Origin: UBA2357 sp041916775
GTDB taxonomy: Bacteria > Pseudomonadota > Gammaproteobacteria > Burkholderiales > Rhodocyclaceae
DNA: 64,000 nucleotides
Assembly: GCA_041916775.1 (NCBI GenBank)
Contig: JAYRYZ010000013.1
Span: forward strand, 62,001-126,000
Direction of reading: 5' to 3'
Part shown: positions 18,200 to 26,694 of the stretch, one piece after another
How positions within the stretch are numbered: position 1 is the first letter of the stretch
Layout: each line of letters opens with the position of its first letter
Made by a program: the position numbers and the translations under genes
Notes under the pieces: generated by a model
What the model was told of the DNA's origin: nothing
The model's database searches: none
The model's input: only the letters and a program-made list of their open reading frames with translations

Positions 18200-20082
18200 G
18201 TGGGGGCACCTACAACACTCTTGGATTTGATGAACTCAAAAACTGGCTTGAAAGGCTCAAAGCAGGACTTATCGAGCGTCGGCACGACCTCTTTGGCAAA
18301 AGCAGTCTTATCTCTATCTGATTTGAAAACAACCTTGGCACCACCAACGCAGGGTTCGTGATGGTAGTAGTCTGCTGTTGGCGCTTGCCCATAAAACAGG
18401 TGCTCTATTTCACAGCACGACTCACCGCCAAAGGTTTCGCCAGTTACTTTGTTTCGGATTACCTGCTTCTGAATATCGACATGAGCAGGGACGGGAAGCA
18501 TGACTGCATAAGACTCGCCGTGGGCCCATTTCTTGATCAGTCCTTTATACGGATCGTTGGCTGTCACATCTCCGTTAAGGCCATTCCACTGGTCGTATGC
18601 CTTATCGAAATCGAACAAGGCGAATATGGGCAGCCCGCCCATCTCGCCATGAATCCGGTTGTCGGTCAGCAACTGATTGATGTACGTGCAGCTGAAGGCA
18701 TAGAACGGAATGAAAGGCATCTCCTCATCATAGAGCTTGTACCAAGCCTCCTTAAGTATGATCGGGTCGGTGCTGCCCTCCGTAAATAGAACGGGCTTCT
18801 TTTCGATCTGGACGGCATTGATAATGCTGAGCAACTGCTCCTGTTCCGAATACTTGATCAAGTCGGAGCTGAGTTTTTTGATTGCAATTGCTTTCGGTAG
18901 ATCGTAGCAATTTGCCTGGTTTTCCTTAATGTCAAAGAATTTGATCTTTCTCTTGTCGTGAGGAATAAGCGTCACAGCGCTATGGCTACTCATCAAAACG
19001 TGGCTTGTTTTCGCTGCCGCATCCGTGATATCGAAAACTTGTCGCAGAAAATCAAACTGCCATTCCGGATGAAGGAAGGCATCCGGCTCATCCAGCAATA
19101 TTAGGCAATTGCGATCTTTGAACAGCTCGACGATTGAGTAGATGTATACCGACTGAAACTGACCATCGCTGAAGTGAGCAATCGTACCGTCCAGGCCGTT
19201 GCTCATGGTGAGCGGGGCGGAGATGTCCGCCAACATGCCCAGGGTCTTCAAATTATCGAACTGCCGAAAGATGTCTGATAACGACACGTCGGCAAAGCGC
19301 TGTTGAAACAGTCCGATATTGACAGGTATTTGATAGCGCTCCTTCTCCGCATCAAATACATTGCCGTGATTAAACTCACCCTTGACGCAGGCAACCAACT
19401 CGTCCAGAAAGTCACGCGTGATGCCGTCCGCGCCCCAGTAGTGAGTGCGAGGATCAAAGTTCTCGATGCTGTCCGTGCCGAGTGCCTTAAGTGCGCCGGT
19501 GGCAAATGATGGCCGCTGCAACACCAGTTGCAGATCAGCTCCAATGCTTTCTATCCCCAGCTTCTGGCAAACGAACTGTCGCGCCTTGTTGTCGTCTGGC
19601 TGTATCAGCAAAACTGCCAGCAGAAGTTGCTTGTACTCTGGGCCAACACCCATAAAGCGGCGACTGTCATCGAGATTTGCGCCTTTGATCCCTCCACGAA
19701 ACTTCGCCTCGTATTCGGCAACCAGTTCAGCAACCGTGGTGTTGTGGCCAGAGTAATAGATCAAGACGTTGTCGGGGAATGGTGTTTGTCCCAGCGTTTT
19801 GCGATCTTCGTCCTTGTTGATTCGCAGTTTTCCCGCCTTCCATTCGATTTCAGTCTCTTGCCCTTCGATTTCGTAACTCACAAGGTAATCGAAGGAGATT
19901 TCATTCGCAGGGCGGCCAAATTGATCTAGATGCCGGAATATCTCAATCAGCGCCTCGAATAGATTCGACTTGCCACTGCCGTTCTTTCCTACGAACACAT
20001 CGATAAAGCTCGTGCCGTCGAAATCCAGCGTGAAATTCTTCAGATTCTTATAGTTACTGATAAAGACTGATTTCAGGCGCAT
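18196..20082 (-). CDS. AAA ATPase with TOPRIM-like C-domain (OLD-like)
   Basis: The 628-residue protein starts MRLKSVFISNYKNLKNFTLD. Walker A is VGKNGSGKSN (31-40), and Walker B is ILLDEPDAFLHPEWQF followed by SSHSAVTL. The C-terminal third has PVLFTEGSTDPIIL and IFALFDFDKAYDQWNG, which match the Glu and Asp-x-Asp motifs of TOPRIM nuclease domains as in OLD-family defence proteins. The start at 20082 is used because upstream codons run into hsdM-S. The base composition is visibly more AT-rich than the flanking genome, a sign of transfer. A gap of 10 bases separates it from hsdMS, and the stop overlaps the AlbA_2 start. Confidence 0.85.
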   Translation of the reverse strand: MRLKSVFISNYKNLKNFTLDFDGTSFIDVFVGKNGSGKSNLFEALIEIFRHLDQFGRPANEISFDYLVSYEIEGQETEIEWKAGKLRINKDEDRKTLGQTPFPDNVLIYYSGHNTTVAELVAEYEAKFRGGIKGANLDDSRRFMGVGPEYKQLLLAVLLIQPDDNKARQFVCQKLGIESIGADLQLVLQRPSFATGALKALGTDSIENFDPRTHYWGADGITRDFLDELVACVKGEFNHGNVFDAEKERYQIPVNIGLFQQRFADVSLSDIFRQFDNLKTLGMLADISAPLTMSNGLDGTIAHFSDGQFQSVYIYSIVELFKDRNCLILLDEPDAFLHPEWQFDFLRQVFDITDAAAKTSHVLMSSHSAVTLIPHDKRKIKFFDIKENQANCYDLPKAIAIKKLSSDLIKYSEQEQLLSIINAVQIEKKPVLFTEGSTDPIILKEAWYKLYDEEMPFIPFYAFSCTYINQLLTDNRIHGEMGGLPIFALFDFDKAYDQWNGLNGDVTANDPYKGLIKKWAHGESYAVMLPVPAHVDIQKQVIRNKVTGETFGGESCCEIEHLFYGQAPTADYYHHEPCVGGAKVVFKSDRDKTAFAKEVVPTLDKSCFEPFKPVFEFIKSKSVVGAPT

Positions 20083-20092
20083 AACGTTCTTT

Positions 20093-22321
20093 TTACATCT
20101 GCGCCATGACGGCATTAAGCAAATCGGTTTGCTTTTCGATGGTGAATGCGAATTTTTGCTCCAGCTCATCGCACATGACCATAAACTTATCTATTTTCGC
20201 GACAATACGGCGCTGCTCGTTTGTTGGTGGCAATGGTACAAGTTGAGCATTAAGCACCTTGAAATGTCGTGCATACCCTCGATCCGCCAAATCATATGAC
20301 TGCATGACTCTAAAGAGAAAATCAGACTGCACCCCACTGTATGGGCACAAAACTTTTACTCCATCAGCTCCAATTACGAAGTCAAAATCTACATATTTAA
20401 TATTTTTTGTATGATCTCCAAACACAACGACTGGCTTGTCAATTGTTAAGACACACTCTTTTCTATTTGTATAACCAGGAATAAATGATTTCCCTTGATC
20501 TACAACCGGAAAGTCTCCGACTTCTTGATATTCGTTTGCTTGAATTTGATTGGATTTTGACCCAATCCCAAAATAGCAGTCAGGAAATCGTGCCCACTCC
20601 CATCCTGTTGGTAGGAGATATGGAGTTTCTTCTGGTTCTATTTTTGGAAGCGGCTTTGGTGCTCTGATCTTGCCTTCGCTAACCAGCCACCTTTTCTCGG
20701 CTTCAATGTCTTTTAATAGTTCCGTGGCCGGCTTATCGGAAGGGTCTTGCGGCACAAGTCTCCCCTGCATAGCTAGTGACAAAATCAGCTCGCGTAATCT
20801 CTTGATGCCTGTGGGTGCAGAAAAAGCCGTATCAAAATGTAACTCTAAAAGTTTTCTTGCTTCATCCCGGAGAGCTAGCATCAGCTCACTCTTCAATGCA
20901 CGTTGCGCTTCGGCCAATTGATGGGTGATTTCCTGATATTCCGCCATCAGCTCGGCTGGATCACGGTGGTTCACCTCCACCGCGTGGGGATTCTTGCAGT
21001 CCAGGTTGTAGTTGCGCGCCGCAATGTCTGCAGCCGATACCTTCCAGGCGTTCTCTGTTGTCTTCCGCCCTTTGCGTGAGGGGCCGCCCCACCAGGCCTT
21101 TTCGAGGTCGAATTCCTTGATCTCCAGTGGCTTGGAGCGTGAATAGCTCTTGTAGCCATCCGGGTAAGGATGTTCAAAAAACCAAACGTCCTTGGTGGGT
21201 TCGCCCTTTTCGAAGAACAGCACATTGGTGGCGATGCTGGTGTAGGGCGCAAACACTCCCTTGGGCAGGCGCACGATGGTGTGCAGGTTGAACTCTTCGA
21301 GTAGTTCGCGTTTGAGCGTGGTCTTGGCACCCTCACCGAACAGGAAGCCATCCGGCAGCACGACGGCGGCGCGGCCTGTGTCGTGCTTGAGCAGGTGCAT
21401 GATCAGCGCCATGAACAGATCGGCGGTTTCGCGGGTCTGGTACTTGCGCGGGAAGTTATTCTCGATGCCGTCTTCTTCCATGCCACCAAAGGGTGGATTG
21501 GTGAGGATGATGTCGACGCGGTCTTTTGGACCGTAATCCTTGAGCGGGCGACTCAGGGTGTTGTCATGACGGATGTTGCTGGGAACGTCGATGCCGTGCA
21601 GCATCAGGTTGGTCATGGCCAGCATGTGGGGCAGTGGCTTTTTCTCTACGCCATGGATGCTGTCTTGCAGCGTGATGCGGTCGGCTGCTGTTTTGACCTG
21701 TGCCTTCAGGTGCTCGATGGTGCAGGTCAAAAAACCGCCCGTGCCGCAGGCCGGGTCCAGCACGCTCTCGCTCAACTGCGGGTCAAGAATGTCCACCATA
21801 AACTGGGTGACGGCACGTGGCGTGTAGTACTCGCCTGCGTTGCCTGCCGACTGGAGATCGGCGAGGATTTTTTCGTAGATGTCGTTGAACAGGTGCCGGT
21901 CTGTGGAGGAGTTGAAATCGACATCGCTTTCAATGGCGTTGATGACCTGCCGGAGCAGTGTGCCGGACTTCATGTAGTTGTAAGCATCTTCGAACACCGA
22001 GCCGACGACTTTGGCATGCGGCGTTACGCCGGCGGCGGTTGCCAGTTTTTTCAATGATGGGAAGAGCTCGTTGTTGACGAAGTCAATTAGCTCTTCGCCG
22101 GTGATGCCCTCGGCATCTTTGGCCCAGTTGCTCCAGCGAAAGCGGCTTTGCAGTGGCGATTTGTAGCCAGGAATGGTGAGTTGCCATTCCTGCTCTTTGT
22201 CGTCGAAGATTTTCAGGAACAAGAGCCAGACGATCTGGCTGATGCGCTGGGCGTCACCATCCACGCCAACGTCCTTGCGCATGATGTCTTGAATGGTTTT
22301 GATCAGGGTTGCGATGGACAT
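20093..22321 (-). CDS. Type I restriction-modification fused methyltransferase-specificity protein (HsdM-HsdS)
   Basis: The protein has 742 residues. Residues 1-500 are HsdM: an N-terminal helical domain (MSIATLIKTIQDIMRKDVGV), the SAM-binding motif LDPACGTGGFL (188-198), and the catalytic NPPFGG (275-280) for N6-adenine methylation. From about residue 560 (PYLLPTGWEWARFPD) to the end is a single HsdS target-recognition domain plus one helix (TNEQRRIVAKIDKFMVMCDE). Normal HsdS has two such units, so this is a half-specificity fusion that would have to dimerise. The TRD stretch (about 20,200-20,650) is clearly AT-rich. RBS spacing and position 23 bases after hsdR support co-expression. Confidence 0.92.
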   Translation of the reverse strand: MSIATLIKTIQDIMRKDVGVDGDAQRISQIVWLLFLKIFDDKEQEWQLTIPGYKSPLQSRFRWSNWAKDAEGITGEELIDFVNNELFPSLKKLATAAGVTPHAKVVGSVFEDAYNYMKSGTLLRQVINAIESDVDFNSSTDRHLFNDIYEKILADLQSAGNAGEYYTPRAVTQFMVDILDPQLSESVLDPACGTGGFLTCTIEHLKAQVKTAADRITLQDSIHGVEKKPLPHMLAMTNLMLHGIDVPSNIRHDNTLSRPLKDYGPKDRVDIILTNPPFGGMEEDGIENNFPRKYQTRETADLFMALIMHLLKHDTGRAAVVLPDGFLFGEGAKTTLKRELLEEFNLHTIVRLPKGVFAPYTSIATNVLFFEKGEPTKDVWFFEHPYPDGYKSYSRSKPLEIKEFDLEKAWWGGPSRKGRKTTENAWKVSAADIAARNYNLDCKNPHAVEVNHRDPAELMAEYQEITHQLAEAQRALKSELMLALRDEARKLLELHFDTAFSAPTGIKRLRELILSLAMQGRLVPQDPSDKPATELLKDIEAEKRWLVSEGKIRAPKPLPKIEPEETPYLLPTGWEWARFPDCYFGIGSKSNQIQANEYQEVGDFPVVDQGKSFIPGYTNRKECVLTIDKPVVVFGDHTKNIKYVDFDFVIGADGVKVLCPYSGVQSDFLFRVMQSYDLADRGYARHFKVLNAQLVPLPPTNEQRRIVAKIDKFMVMCDELEQKFAFTIEKQTDLLNAVMAQM

Positions 22322-22344
22322 GATTGTGTATTCCGTGTTTTTTG

Positions 22345-24741
22345 TTATGCGCGCAGCTGCTGTGAGCCATAGAGTGCTTGTTCGAGTTCGTGCACCGCAT
22401 GCTGGTATTTATCCAGCCCGCCAAAGGCGCGGATAATTTCCATGGGGGTGCCGAAACTGGTGAAGGGCGCGATCGTAAGGATCTGGGTTTCCTCAATGGG
22501 GCCAACGCCTTCATCTGCGTATTTGTCGAGCAGGGCTTTCAGCACGCGCTGTGCTTGTTCGCCATAGCGGGTGAAGTAATCGCGTTTTTTGACCTGCTCG
22601 ACGCGCTCTTTGCGGGTGAGCGGCGGCTGGTCCCAGGCTACGTGGCAGACCAGATCGAAAGGGTCGAACTCCTTGCCGGATTGACGGCCAATTTCTTCGG
22701 CAAGCGCATCAAAGAACACACCCTCGTTGGCCAATTCGTCAATGATGGCCTGCTTTTTCTCAGCATCGTTCCAGCGACGCAAGAAATCGTCGAGTGAGCT
22801 GAACTCTTTGGCGAGCGCCTTGCGTGTGTAGTCTTTGAGAGATTCGGTGATCAAGCGGCCAGCGGCATCGAAATACTGCACCCGCTCGGACGCCACTTTG
22901 ACTTCTACATTGGCGACAACGTAGCGGCGGATGCTACTGCCTTCCTCGCCGGGCCGAGGTTCAGCTACTCCCGACCACGGCGATTCTTCTGTCGGCGGGT
23001 AGGTGAAGCCATCGTCGGTTTTTGGGCTTTCGCCATCATCCGGTGGTACGGGCGAGTCATCCCCCTTGGGCTCATAGATCTGCACCGGGTCGCCATCGAA
23101 GTCAGGATCAGCAAACAGCTCCGTTGCCTTCTTGAAATCAATGATGGTGAAGTAGTACTTGTCGTAATCCTCATTGATGCGCGTGCCGCGACCGATGATC
23201 TGCTTGAACTCGGTCATGGACTGAATGCGCTGATCAAGGACAATCAGCTTGCAGGTCTGCGCATCCACCCCCGTGGTCATCAGCTTTGAGGTGGTGGCAA
23301 TGACCGGGTACTTGGACTCGGGGAAAATGAAGTTGTCGAGTTCTGCCTTGCCTTCTTCGTTATCGCCAGTGATGCGCATGACGTACTTGCTGCTCTGTGC
23401 CACGATGTCGGCGTTCTCATTGACCAAGGCTTGGCGCATACGCTCGGCGTGGTCGATGTTGTCGCAAAAGACGATGGTTTTATCGAAGCGATTGGTCTGC
23501 TTCAGAAAGTCGCTGATTTTTTTGGCGACCAGCTCTGTACGCTTTTCCAGGACGAGGTTTTTGTCGAAGTCGCGCTGGTTATAAATCCGGTCTTCGATCT
23601 CGTTGCCGTATTTATCGACCATGCCTTTATCAGGTCGCCAGCCGGTGAGGTCTTTATCCAGATCAATGCGCACGACCTTGTAGGGCGCGAGAAAGCCGTC
23701 ATCGATGCCTTGGCGCAGGGAGTAGGTGTAAATCGGCTCGCCGAAGTAGTCGATGTTGGAGACTTCTTTGGTTTCTTTCGGGGTGGCGGTCAAGCCAATT
23801 TGCGTGGCCGACGAGAAATACTCAAGAATCTCGCGCCAGGCCGAGTCGGCTGCCGCGCTGCCACGATGGCATTCGTCGATGACGATCAGATCGAAGAAAT
23901 CACGGCTGAACTGCTTGTAGATGTTTCGTTCTTCTTCCGTGCCAGTGACGGCCTGATACAGCGACAGATAAACCTCATACGATTTGTTGGCCTGCCGCTT
24001 CTGGATCTTGGTCATGGCCGAACCAAAAGGTTTGAAATCGTTGGTCATGGTCTGATCGACCAGAATGTTACGGTCGGCTAGAAACAGGATGCGTTTTTTA
24101 GCTCTGGACTTCCACAGACGCCAGATAATCTGGAAGGCGGTGTAGGTTTTTCCGGTGCCGGTGGCCATGACCAGCAGCAGGCGGTTCTGGCCGCGAGCGA
24201 TGGCTTCAATGGTTTTGTTGATCGCCAGCAGTTGGTAGTAGCGCGGGGTTTTGTTGCTGCCGTCGCTGTAATAGTCCTGCGAAACCAGCTCGCTTTGCGC
24301 TGTGTTCAGGCCAAGGTGTTCAGCCCACCATTGCCAAAGCAGATCCGGGCCGGGCAATTCGTGTAGCGCCAACTCACGCTCAATGACACCGTCTTTGGCA
24401 ATCTTGTTGTGAAACAGGAAACCGTTGCCATTGCTGCTGAACACAAAGGGTACCTGCAGCATGTCGGCATAGCCCAGTCCTTGCTGCATACCATCGCCCA
24501 ATGAGTGTTTGTTGTCCTTCGCCTCGATAACCGCGATCGGCATGTTGGGTTTGTGGAACAAGACATAGTCGGCACGTTTGTTTTGAGCGCGAGTGTGCAG
24601 CTTGCCTCGGACGATGATGCGCCCCTTGGTGAGCGGAAACTCTTCTCGTACCTGAGTGGCAATGTCCCAACCCGCTTGCTCAAGCGCTGGGGTAATGAAC
24701 TTGGTGCAGATGTCACGCTCACTGAGCTGGCGTTTATCCAT
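22345..24741 (-). CDS. hsdR: Type I restriction endonuclease subunit R
   Basis: The 798-residue translocase/nuclease cuts unmodified DNA away from the recognition site. RADYVLF...AVIEAKDN gives the PD-(D/E)xK core (Asp58, Glu73, Lys75). VMATGTGKTYTA is Walker A (about 192-203), DECHRGSAA is the DEAD-box motif II, and TATPKET is motif III. IIGRGTRINED near residue 500 is motif VI. The start at 24741 leaves one base after the stop of the HTH gene, so the regulator is coupled. The gene is complete. Confidence 0.95.
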   Translation of the reverse strand: MDKRQLSERDICTKFITPALEQAGWDIATQVREEFPLTKGRIIVRGKLHTRAQNKRADYVLFHKPNMPIAVIEAKDNKHSLGDGMQQGLGYADMLQVPFVFSSNGNGFLFHNKIAKDGVIERELALHELPGPDLLWQWWAEHLGLNTAQSELVSQDYYSDGSNKTPRYYQLLAINKTIEAIARGQNRLLLVMATGTGKTYTAFQIIWRLWKSRAKKRILFLADRNILVDQTMTNDFKPFGSAMTKIQKRQANKSYEVYLSLYQAVTGTEEERNIYKQFSRDFFDLIVIDECHRGSAAADSAWREILEYFSSATQIGLTATPKETKEVSNIDYFGEPIYTYSLRQGIDDGFLAPYKVVRIDLDKDLTGWRPDKGMVDKYGNEIEDRIYNQRDFDKNLVLEKRTELVAKKISDFLKQTNRFDKTIVFCDNIDHAERMRQALVNENADIVAQSSKYVMRITGDNEEGKAELDNFIFPESKYPVIATTSKLMTTGVDAQTCKLIVLDQRIQSMTEFKQIIGRGTRINEDYDKYYFTIIDFKKATELFADPDFDGDPVQIYEPKGDDSPVPPDDGESPKTDDGFTYPPTEESPWSGVAEPRPGEEGSSIRRYVVANVEVKVASERVQYFDAAGRLITESLKDYTRKALAKEFSSLDDFLRRWNDAEKKQAIIDELANEGVFFDALAEEIGRQSGKEFDPFDLVCHVAWDQPPLTRKERVEQVKKRDYFTRYGEQAQRVLKALLDKYADEGVGPIEETQILTIAPFTSFGTPMEIIRAFGGLDKYQHAVHELEQALYGSQQLRA

Positions 24742-24742
24742 G

Positions 24743-24952
24743 TCAGTCGGCCTCCTTATTTTCGCGGCCTTGATCTTCGTCAGCCCCGCCTGCGCGCACC
24801 CACTCATCGACTTCGGAGAGCTGGAATTTCCACAGCCGTCCTACGCGGTGCGCGGGCAAACCCTTGCGCTCGCGCCAGCGGTACACGGTGTCCTTGGCCA
24901 CGCCCAAGTGCTGGGCGACGTGCTCGGCGGTAACCCACGGTTCTGTGCTCAT
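24743..24952 (-). CDS. Excisionase-family helix-turn-helix protein
   Basis: This is a 69-residue MerR-like / HTH_17 protein. WVTAEHVAQHLGVAKDTVYR is the helix-turn-helix and KGLPAHRVGRLWKFQLSEVD the wing. Proteins of this type are common as the first gene of type I restriction operons. It is the first gene of the eight-gene minus-strand defence operon and probably its regulator; the alternative is an element excisionase. Upstream is a palindrome-like element (24976-25004). Confidence 0.85.
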   Translation of the reverse strand: MSTEPWVTAEHVAQHLGVAKDTVYRWRERKGLPAHRVGRLWKFQLSEVDEWVRAGGADEDQGRENKEAD

Positions 24953-24975
24953 GTCGTTGGCGCTCGGATTATGCG

Positions 24976-25004
24976 ATTCAAAGTCGTCTTAAATCGTTTG
25001 AAGT
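24976..25004 (-). promoter_or_regulatory. Candidate operator upstream of the defence operon
   Basis: ATTCAAA (24976-24982) and TTTGAAGT (24997-25004) form an imperfect inverted repeat centred on TCTTAAAT, 24 bases before the HTH gene start. The region is AT-rich relative to its surroundings and may be the operon promoter. No clear -35/-10 pair stands out. Confidence 0.35.
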
Positions 25005-25077
25005 CTACCATTTAGGTGCTGTGGACGCATCCCGACTGCCTTTGACTGCGTTCGCTGTAAGTTGAATGTGGTAACAA

Positions 25078-25240
25078 AGGGCGCAGCACCACACTGTCAC
25101 CACAATGGCGACACAATGCTGCCACAGAGCCCCCACATTGCCACCATCATCCTTGCCACACTTTCAACACCTTGTTCCCATAAGGTTGACACCCTGCTGC
25201 CACCATCCAACCACACTGTTCACACAGTGAGCCCGCCGCC
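25078..25240. repeat. Degenerate ACAC..TG..GCC repeat region, non-coding
   Basis: The + strand here is rich in CCACA/ACAC and almost lacks runs of G. ACACAATGCTGCC (25111-25123), ACACCTTGTTCCC (25167-25179) and ACACCCTGCTGCC (25189-25201) are related copies, the last two 22 bases apart, with shorter pieces between. A 79-codon frame crosses it but has repeat-driven composition and no ribosome site, so I treat the stretch as non-coding regulatory or partition-like DNA. Confidence 0.5.
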
Positions 25241-25335
25241 CGATCTGATCGCACTGACAACTTTTGCTGGTCACAAAGACCCACGCGCCGTTACTCACTA
25301 ACCCGGGCACAAGATAAGCAATAACAGTCGAGGGA

Positions 25336-25371
25336 TTTGGAATGTACGTTGTGCAACTTTGGAATGTACGT
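25336..25371. repeat. Two exact 14-bp direct repeats 22 bases apart
   Basis: TTTGGAATGTACGT occurs at 25336-25349 and 25358-25371, and a degenerate third copy (TTGGAAAGAACGT) starts near 25424. The 22-base spacing is two helical turns, as for binding sites on one DNA face. The same spacing occurs in the iterons at 31281-31343, although the motif differs. Confidence 0.75.
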
Positions 25372-25539
25372 GGCCGGAAATAAGCTTTTCGCTGCCTGAT
25401 CATGTGCCCGAACAACAAAAGCATTGGAAAGAACGTAGTACCAGATAGGGAGTAACGGGGCATGTGACCATGCTAAAAGTCATTGCGATCAACGCAGCAC
25501 GATTTGAAAACCCAACGGCTGAAAACAGCACATTTTTGC

Positions 25540-26277
25540 TTACCCAGTTGGCGGCATGTCCGCATTGCCGCCGCTGCGGAAATGGCTATCAACCAGCTTG
25601 GCGATGTCGGCAGGCTGGGCTCCTGTCTTGAGCGCAAGGCAGAGCGCTTGTTCCAGCTGCTGCCACCCCCGTGATGACGTGACATTGCTGCCAACCGTTT
25701 CGGTCAGACGGAACATCAGCCCTTCCAGCAGCTCTTCGTCACCCACGTCCGATGCGGTCTGCTCCGCTAGTGCCAAGAGGACGTTGCGCGCAGATGCCAG
25801 CGAGTCGATTGGCACCCCGGCCAATGCCGAAGGCATGGTGATGACACGATCCACCCTGACGACTGTCGCCAAATCTAGGGCTTGATCGACACCAGGCCCG
25901 ATCTCCATGCGGATCAGCACATCGCCAGCCAACAGAAAGCGGGTTTTGATAAGCCCGGGCTGCCCATCCTGAAGCAACCAAACCGGCTGGTTGTTGGCCT
26001 GCAGCAGGCTTAGCACGAGCCTGCTGTCATCCAGTGCCCCGCGATCCTGCCACTGGTGCAACACGTCGGAACGCAGGCGACCGCCTTCCATACCAAGGTG
26101 ATGTAACAGGCCGACCAGTCGTTTAGCGGAGATCACCTGTTCCTTGCCACGCAGCCAGATCGAGAGGTTGGCAGTGCGGATACCGGTGGCTTCGGCAATC
26201 CGCCCCAGCGTTTCCCCGCGCAGTCGTATCAAGGTGGCGGCAAGGGCTGGCAATTGTTCGTTGGTAAGGCTTGGCAT
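25540..26277 (-). CDS. Uncharacterised protein with N-terminal helix-turn-helix
   Basis: The product has 245 residues from ATG 26277 (MPSLTNEQLPALAATLIRLR); the longer upstream frame lacks coding character. TLGRIAEATGIRTANLSIWL looks like a helix-turn-helix near residues 22-42. The middle (VWLLQDGQPGLIKTRFLLAG) is beta-rich, and the end is helical and acidic-to-neutral. No family is recognised with confidence. The upstream region has AGTGATTT and AGTGAATT one helical turn apart, which may be its own operator. It stands between the defence operon and the C-protein-like gene. Confidence 0.7.
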   Translation of the reverse strand: MPSLTNEQLPALAATLIRLRGETLGRIAEATGIRTANLSIWLRGKEQVISAKRLVGLLHHLGMEGGRLRSDVLHQWQDRGALDDSRLVLSLLQANNQPVWLLQDGQPGLIKTRFLLAGDVLIRMEIGPGVDQALDLATVVRVDRVITMPSALAGVPIDSLASARNVLLALAEQTASDVGDEELLEGLMFRLTETVGSNVTSSRGWQQLEQALCLALKTGAQPADIAKLVDSHFRSGGNADMPPTG

Positions 26278-26362
26278 ATCGGGCCCTGCAAATTCACTGT
26301 AAATCACTATAAGACTTATTGGCCGACAAGACGAGCGCGCGGAGTTTGGCGATTCGCGCAAA

Positions 26363-26400
26363 TCGTTGTTATAGTAAAATATAGTTAGATTTTTTGAGAG
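26363..26400 (+). promoter_or_regulatory. AT-rich promoter-like stretch with TATAGT repeats
   Basis: TATAGTAAAATATAGTTAG contains two TATAGT hexamers 10 bases apart in a GC-rich surrounding. GAGAGG and a GTG-started 17-codon frame (MRKPKQARPLRLREYKE) follow at 26407. This could be a promoter with a leader peptide upstream of the C-like gene, but the evidence is only positional. Confidence 0.3.
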
Positions 26401-26571
26401 GCCATCGTGCGCAAGCCAAAGCAAGCCCGTCCGCTGCGCTTGCGGGAATACAAAGAGTAAGACCAGCGGCAGCGAGACCTGAAAGCCCGGCCACTGGAAC
26501 AGCAAGCCCCGCAGCCGCTCCCATCCCAGCAGTCTTCCAGACGCTTGCCATACGTCATGATCTCCATTTTG

Positions 26572-26670
26572 TTACTCATAGAGGTTATTCTATGGCGCTT
26601 GAGTTAAATTGTCACTCATAGTGCGGGTACCTATCGGGCGTAGCCCTATAGAGGGGGTACTCATAGAGTC
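26572..26670 (+). promoter_or_regulatory. Three C-box-like operators
   Basis: TTACTCATAGAGG (26572-26584), TCACTCATAGTGC (26612-26624) and GTACTCATAGAGTC (26657-26670) share the core ACTCATAG. The second contains the palindrome CACT-CAT-AGTG and the third ACTC-ATA-GAGT. They are spaced 40 and 45 bases and precede the XRE gene at 26695. This resembles the C-boxes bound by controller proteins of restriction systems. Confidence 0.6.
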
Positions 26671-26694
26671 ATTTCTCTTTAAGAAGAGAGAAAT

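Noticed and set aside
25062..25301. 79-codon plus-strand frame rich in His, Pro and Thr
   Set aside because: Its composition follows the C/A-rich repeat units and there is no ribosome-binding site or recognisable motif.
26407..26460. 17-codon GTG-started frame MRKPKQARPLRLREYKE as a gene
   Set aside because: It is too short and basic to judge. It is recorded only as a possible leader peptide within the promoter-like entry.
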